Assembly (NCBI GenBank): GCA_937870805.1
Contig: CALMZT010000140.1
Span: 1 to 5,773 of the forward strand
DNA: 5,773 bases
Source: an uncultured Chloroflexota bacterium
Lineage (GTDB): Bacteria > Chloroflexota > Anaerolineae > Aggregatilineales > Phototrophicaceae
Direction: 5' to 3'
Shown one piece after another: positions 5,143 through 5,773 of this stretch. Under the pieces are notes generated by a model. The model did not search any database, was not told the DNA's origin, and saw only the letters and a program-made list of their open reading frames with translations. Within the stretch, counting starts at the first letter, position 1, and every line of letters starts with the position of its first letter. A program made the translations under genes and the position numbers.

Positions 5143-5730
5143 CTAAGCGCTGAACAGATCGCTGAGTTTGAGTGTAAAGTTGAGTAATACATCACCGCCT
5201 GTCAAAACATCATTGCCCGATAATTTGGTTTGCTGATCGCTGTCTGGCACATGAACGATTACCTGTTTGAGTTGAGGGTCAACGACCCAAACCATACGCA
5301 CACCATCTTCAAAATAGCGCACAATACGCTTGCCAATCTCGGTGTAGCTGTCGTTGGGTGAAACAACTTCCACCACCAAATCAGGGACAAGAATCAGCGG
5401 TTTTTGCTGCCAATCTTGACGGGTCGCACGATAAGCCTCTAAACGCCCCGCGCTGACAAAGAGTAGATCAGGGATGCGCGAACCTTTGACCCAATCTGCA
5501 ATGTCTAACAGCACAAACGTAGTTTCAGGGAATACCTCACCATACCCTTGTTGTTCATAAGGGAGCAATGCAACAAACACTTTTTTGATGACAACACTGT
5601 GTCCAAATACGTTTGGCATTTTCGGTACAATCTCCCCATCAAGAATCTCAAAGGGACCTTCCTGATCGTAGCGGCGGATAAATTCGTCTAGCGTCATGAC
5701 GCCTGCGGAAACGGTGGCTGCGTCGGTCAT
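5143..5730 (-). CDS. Uma2 family protein (DUF820, PD-(D/E)XK nuclease fold), upstream copy
   Basis: This 195-residue paralog is the first visible gene of the minus-strand pair. Blocks: MTLDEFIRR and FEILDGEIVPKM (12-38), His44, SRIPDLLFVS (84-93, Asp88), VPDLVVEVVSPND (115-127, Glu121), Lys134 in GKRIVRYF, and the canonical DGVRMVWVVDP (142-152), closing with LKLSDLFSA. All presumed PD-(D/E)XK residues are present, including the terminal Asp of WVVDP that the downstream copy lacks. The ATG at 5728-5730 has AGAGGA about 7 bases upstream. The first 38 residues differ from the downstream copy at only two positions; beyond that the two are roughly half identical by eye, with a one-residue offset near position 60. 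The promoter is not visible because only 43 bases of upstream sequence are in the window, and a further upstream operon member cannot be excluded. Confidence 0.93.
   Translation of the reverse strand: MTDAATVSAGVMTLDEFIRRYDQEGPFEILDGEIVPKMPNVFGHSVVIKKVFVALLPYEQQGYGEVFPETTFVLLDIADWVKGSRIPDLLFVSAGRLEAYRATRQDWQQKPLILVPDLVVEVVSPNDSYTEIGKRIVRYFEDGVRMVWVVDPQLKQVIVHVPDSDQQTKLSGNDVLTGGDVLLNFTLKLSDLFSA
5617..5730 (-). repeat. 114-bp block shared with the downstream Uma2 gene (copy B)
   Basis: This is the partner of the block at 5016-5129. Of the 11 base differences between the copies, most are silent; only two residues change (Ala/Thr at 6 and Ser/Tyr at 21). Confidence 0.75.
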
Positions 5731-5773
5731 ATGTCTATCCTCTCACTGATCTACGCCGAAGCGTTATCGTTAT

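Noticed and set aside
5130..5195. 22-residue N-terminal extension of the downstream Uma2 protein
   Set aside because: It overlaps the upstream gene's coding end and ignores the strong ribosome binding site that aligns both paralogs at MTDAA.
5762..5773. CGTTAT doublet at the right edge
   Set aside because: Two six-base units at the window border are too little to call a repeat or an operator.

Overview
The window looks like an ordinary chromosomal segment of a moderately GC-rich bacterium. Chloroflexota is my best guess: there are tandem Uma2-family genes (abundant in Chloroflexota, Cyanobacteria and Deinococcota), a DmpA-type P1 peptidase, and an unrecognised proline-rich protein of a style I associate with Chloroflexota. 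The phylum is inferred from gene content and general impression, not from a marker gene. I see no rRNA, tRNA, CRISPR array or insertion sequence.

Left part (1-1067): the possible 3' tail of a plus-strand gene entering the window runs into a minus-strand gene for an EXLDI-family protein. That protein has an N-terminal ribbon-helix-helix-like segment and ends in the family's signature tail EDLDI. Its AT-rich upstream region holds a near-consensus sigma-70 promoter overlaid by two 11-bp near-identical AT-rich boxes 12 bp apart, which suggests autoregulation. The rest of this 385-base gap is AT-rich and contains one start-less open frame that may be a gene remnant.

Middle (1068-3362): a DUF2461 protein gene (plus) faces an unrecognised proline-rich hypothetical protein gene (minus). 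The gap between their 3' ends is packed with four consecutive small hairpins at roughly 30-36 base spacing. The hypothetical gene is divergent from a YdeI/OmpD-associated family gene (plus), and a short region between them carries candidate back-to-back promoters.

Right part (3410-5773): a P1-family (DmpA-like) self-processing aminopeptidase gene (plus) with an intact NGSGD cleavage motif ends in a CAGTT heptamer repeat. It converges with a two-gene minus-strand operon encoding two Uma2-family PD-(D/E)XK proteins of 195 residues each. Their first 114 coding bases are about 90% identical while the remainder is much more diverged, a sign of local gene conversion or selective retention of the N-terminus.

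The genes do not form an obvious single pathway. Apart from the Uma2 pair, they look like independently transcribed accessory or housekeeping units. The clearest regulatory signal is the EXLDI promoter with its repeated boxes; the clearest unexplained structures are the hairpin cluster and the homogenised 5' ends of the Uma2 pair.
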